Position numbers and translations under genes: made by a program
Shown: one piece after another, positions 50,304 through 51,090 of the stretch
How positions within the stretch are numbered: the first letter of the stretch is position 1
Layout of the letters: each line of letters begins with the position of its first letter
DNA from: JBBDMW01 sp040878005
GTDB taxonomy: Bacteria; Chloroflexota; Dehalococcoidia; Lucifugimonadales; Lucifugimonadaceae
Direction of reading: 5' to 3'
Length of the DNA: 51,090 bases
Assembly: GCA_040878005.1 (NCBI GenBank)
Contig: JBBDMW010000066.1
Span: 1 to 51,090 of the forward strand
Notes under the pieces: generated by a model
Seen by the model: the letters and a program-made list of their open reading frames with translations, nothing else
Databases searched by the model: none
What the model was told of the DNA's origin: nothing

Positions 50304-51090
50304 GGCTATCACCTCCAGTAAGAAACGGCCGTTCGATCACAGCCCCCGCCGCGTCGCGGCCGCCTGTTTTTCGCCTCACCAATATTTTAATAAAAGTTCT
50401 TTTTTGGTGGTAGTGATAGCCGGGCCAAAACGTGAACGGGAAGTGACTGGCAGGGCCGATTAGTGTCACCCGGCAGGATGAGGAGATGGGGGGCGGCGAG
50501 AGTGAGAGAGGAACGAAGTGTGCGATCAGGGCTACCGGCGCCAACGCGCCAACGATCGGATACCACCATGTCGTCTCGACCGGACACCCCGAGCCGCCAC
50601 ATTGTCCGAAGCGGAGCAAGTAAAGACCGGAGCCTCGAAGAGTCGGGGCACCCGCGACAGCGGGTCGAGCGAAGCAAGTACCAACGAGAGACCCGGTGTG
50701 GATGGGTCGTGCGCCATGGCCCTGCTCCAGGATCACAATGCAATTCAACATGTCACGCGTGGCGGTCTTGTGAAGCGACGGATCTGTGCACGGACGCCCT
50801 CCAGTGCGTTCGTGCGTTGAGGTTGGCGGTCGTTCTGTAGCCGCCTGTGGCGGCCATTTACCCCGCACCACACCGGGTCTCTCGTGCATACTCACCTACG
50901 GCTCGGACACTCTTCAAGGCTCCGGGTTGTACTTGCTTCGCGTCGGACAATGGGCGGCTCGGGGTGTCCGGTCGAGACGACATTGCGGTAGGGGTAACGT
51001 GGTGGTCTGAAGTGAATCGCCAAAACCACACCACACCAGGTCTCTCGTTCATACTCACCTACGGCTCGGACACTCTTCGAGGCTCGCCTG
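50304..51090. repeat. Inverted pair and third partial copy of the dispersed repeat
   Basis: Past the hsp20 promoter there is no gene. A ~75-base unit at 50569-50643, starting TGTCGTCTCGACCGGACACC, recurs as its reverse complement at 50907-50981, each continuing into a GAGAGACCCGGTGTGG module. A third minus-strand partial copy occupies 51031-51090 and runs off the end. These share the AGTGTCCGA, GAAGCAAGTA and CTCGAAGAGT modules with 13228-13331. The 264 bases between the arms (50644-50906) hold no recognised gene. Confidence 0.8.

Noticed and set aside
50200..50895. 231-codon minus-strand frame upstream of hsp20
   Set aside because: It overlaps the start of hsp20 in another frame and is otherwise built from the dispersed repeat; no motif or ribosome site.
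1..51090. CRISPR arrays, tRNA, rRNA and tmRNA genes
   Set aside because: Looked for regularly spaced short repeats, T-loop GTTCGANTC-type motifs with cloverleaf context, and rRNA cores; none was found. The dispersed repeats are irregularly spaced and in mixed orientation, so they are not CRISPR.

Overview
The window looks like part of a metagenome-assembled, GC-rich bacterial chromosome. A Chloroflexota (Dehalococcoidia-like) host fits best. The basis is inference: many secreted proteins have Thr/Pro-rich linkers typical of that phylum, there is a lamin-tail lipoprotein, TTG and GTG starts are frequent, and an interspersed repeat decodes to a VILSEAKDLSS-like spurious peptide. No rRNA, tRNA or phylogenetic marker here proves it. 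A 100-base run of N (13332-13431) marks a scaffold join inside a repeat.

Layout. 1-282 is repeat-rich. 283-3875 holds a divergent pair: an endonuclease III, and a two-gene dikinase-type phosphotransferase that looks like a split, re-ordered rifampicin-phosphotransferase relative. 3958-9833 (minus strand) holds a Gfo/Idh/MocA oxidoreductase, a polyprenyl diphosphate synthase overlapping metG, rsmI and lipA. 9933-13171 (plus) is a compact run of RNA m5U methyltransferase, maf, tatA/B and tatC. 13172-13839 is a repeat cluster with the scaffold gap. 13840-16236 has a stand-alone histidine-kinase dimerisation-like protein, a divergent Xre regulator, and a FAD monooxygenase that appears to start at AUC. 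16315-22665 (minus) carries tatA, lexA, a lamin-tail lipoprotein, a His-rich protein, rpsT, relA/spoT and an AIR-synthase-like protein. 22666-25098 is a more AT-rich island with a small winged-helix-like protein and a dGTPase. 25174-27846 has prfC and a membrane-anchored protein. 28464-33115 is a ferric-iron-type ABC importer followed by a GDT1-family transporter. 33517-36529 has a PQQ-propeller/cupredoxin fusion and ferritin, which together with the importer give the middle of the window a redox-metal theme. 36546-39342 has fabF and folC. 39608-45421 has secreted propeller and Ig-like proteins, a CPA2 antiporter and a short MscS channel.

The accessory end (45522-51090) is the most interesting. 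It contains a three-gene phage packaging remnant (zinc ribbon, large terminase, portal) behind a promoter abutting a perfect GAAC-N4-GTTC LexA-type box. Next is a toxin-antitoxin-like pair: a 54-residue antitoxin candidate with a near-consensus promoter and a palindromic operator, followed by a GNAT protein whose only good start is CTG. The window ends with hsp20 and an inverted pair of dispersed repeats. The lexA promoter carries two near-matches to the same box, linking the chromosomal regulator to the phage remnant.

Functions were assigned by reading motifs. No database search was run.
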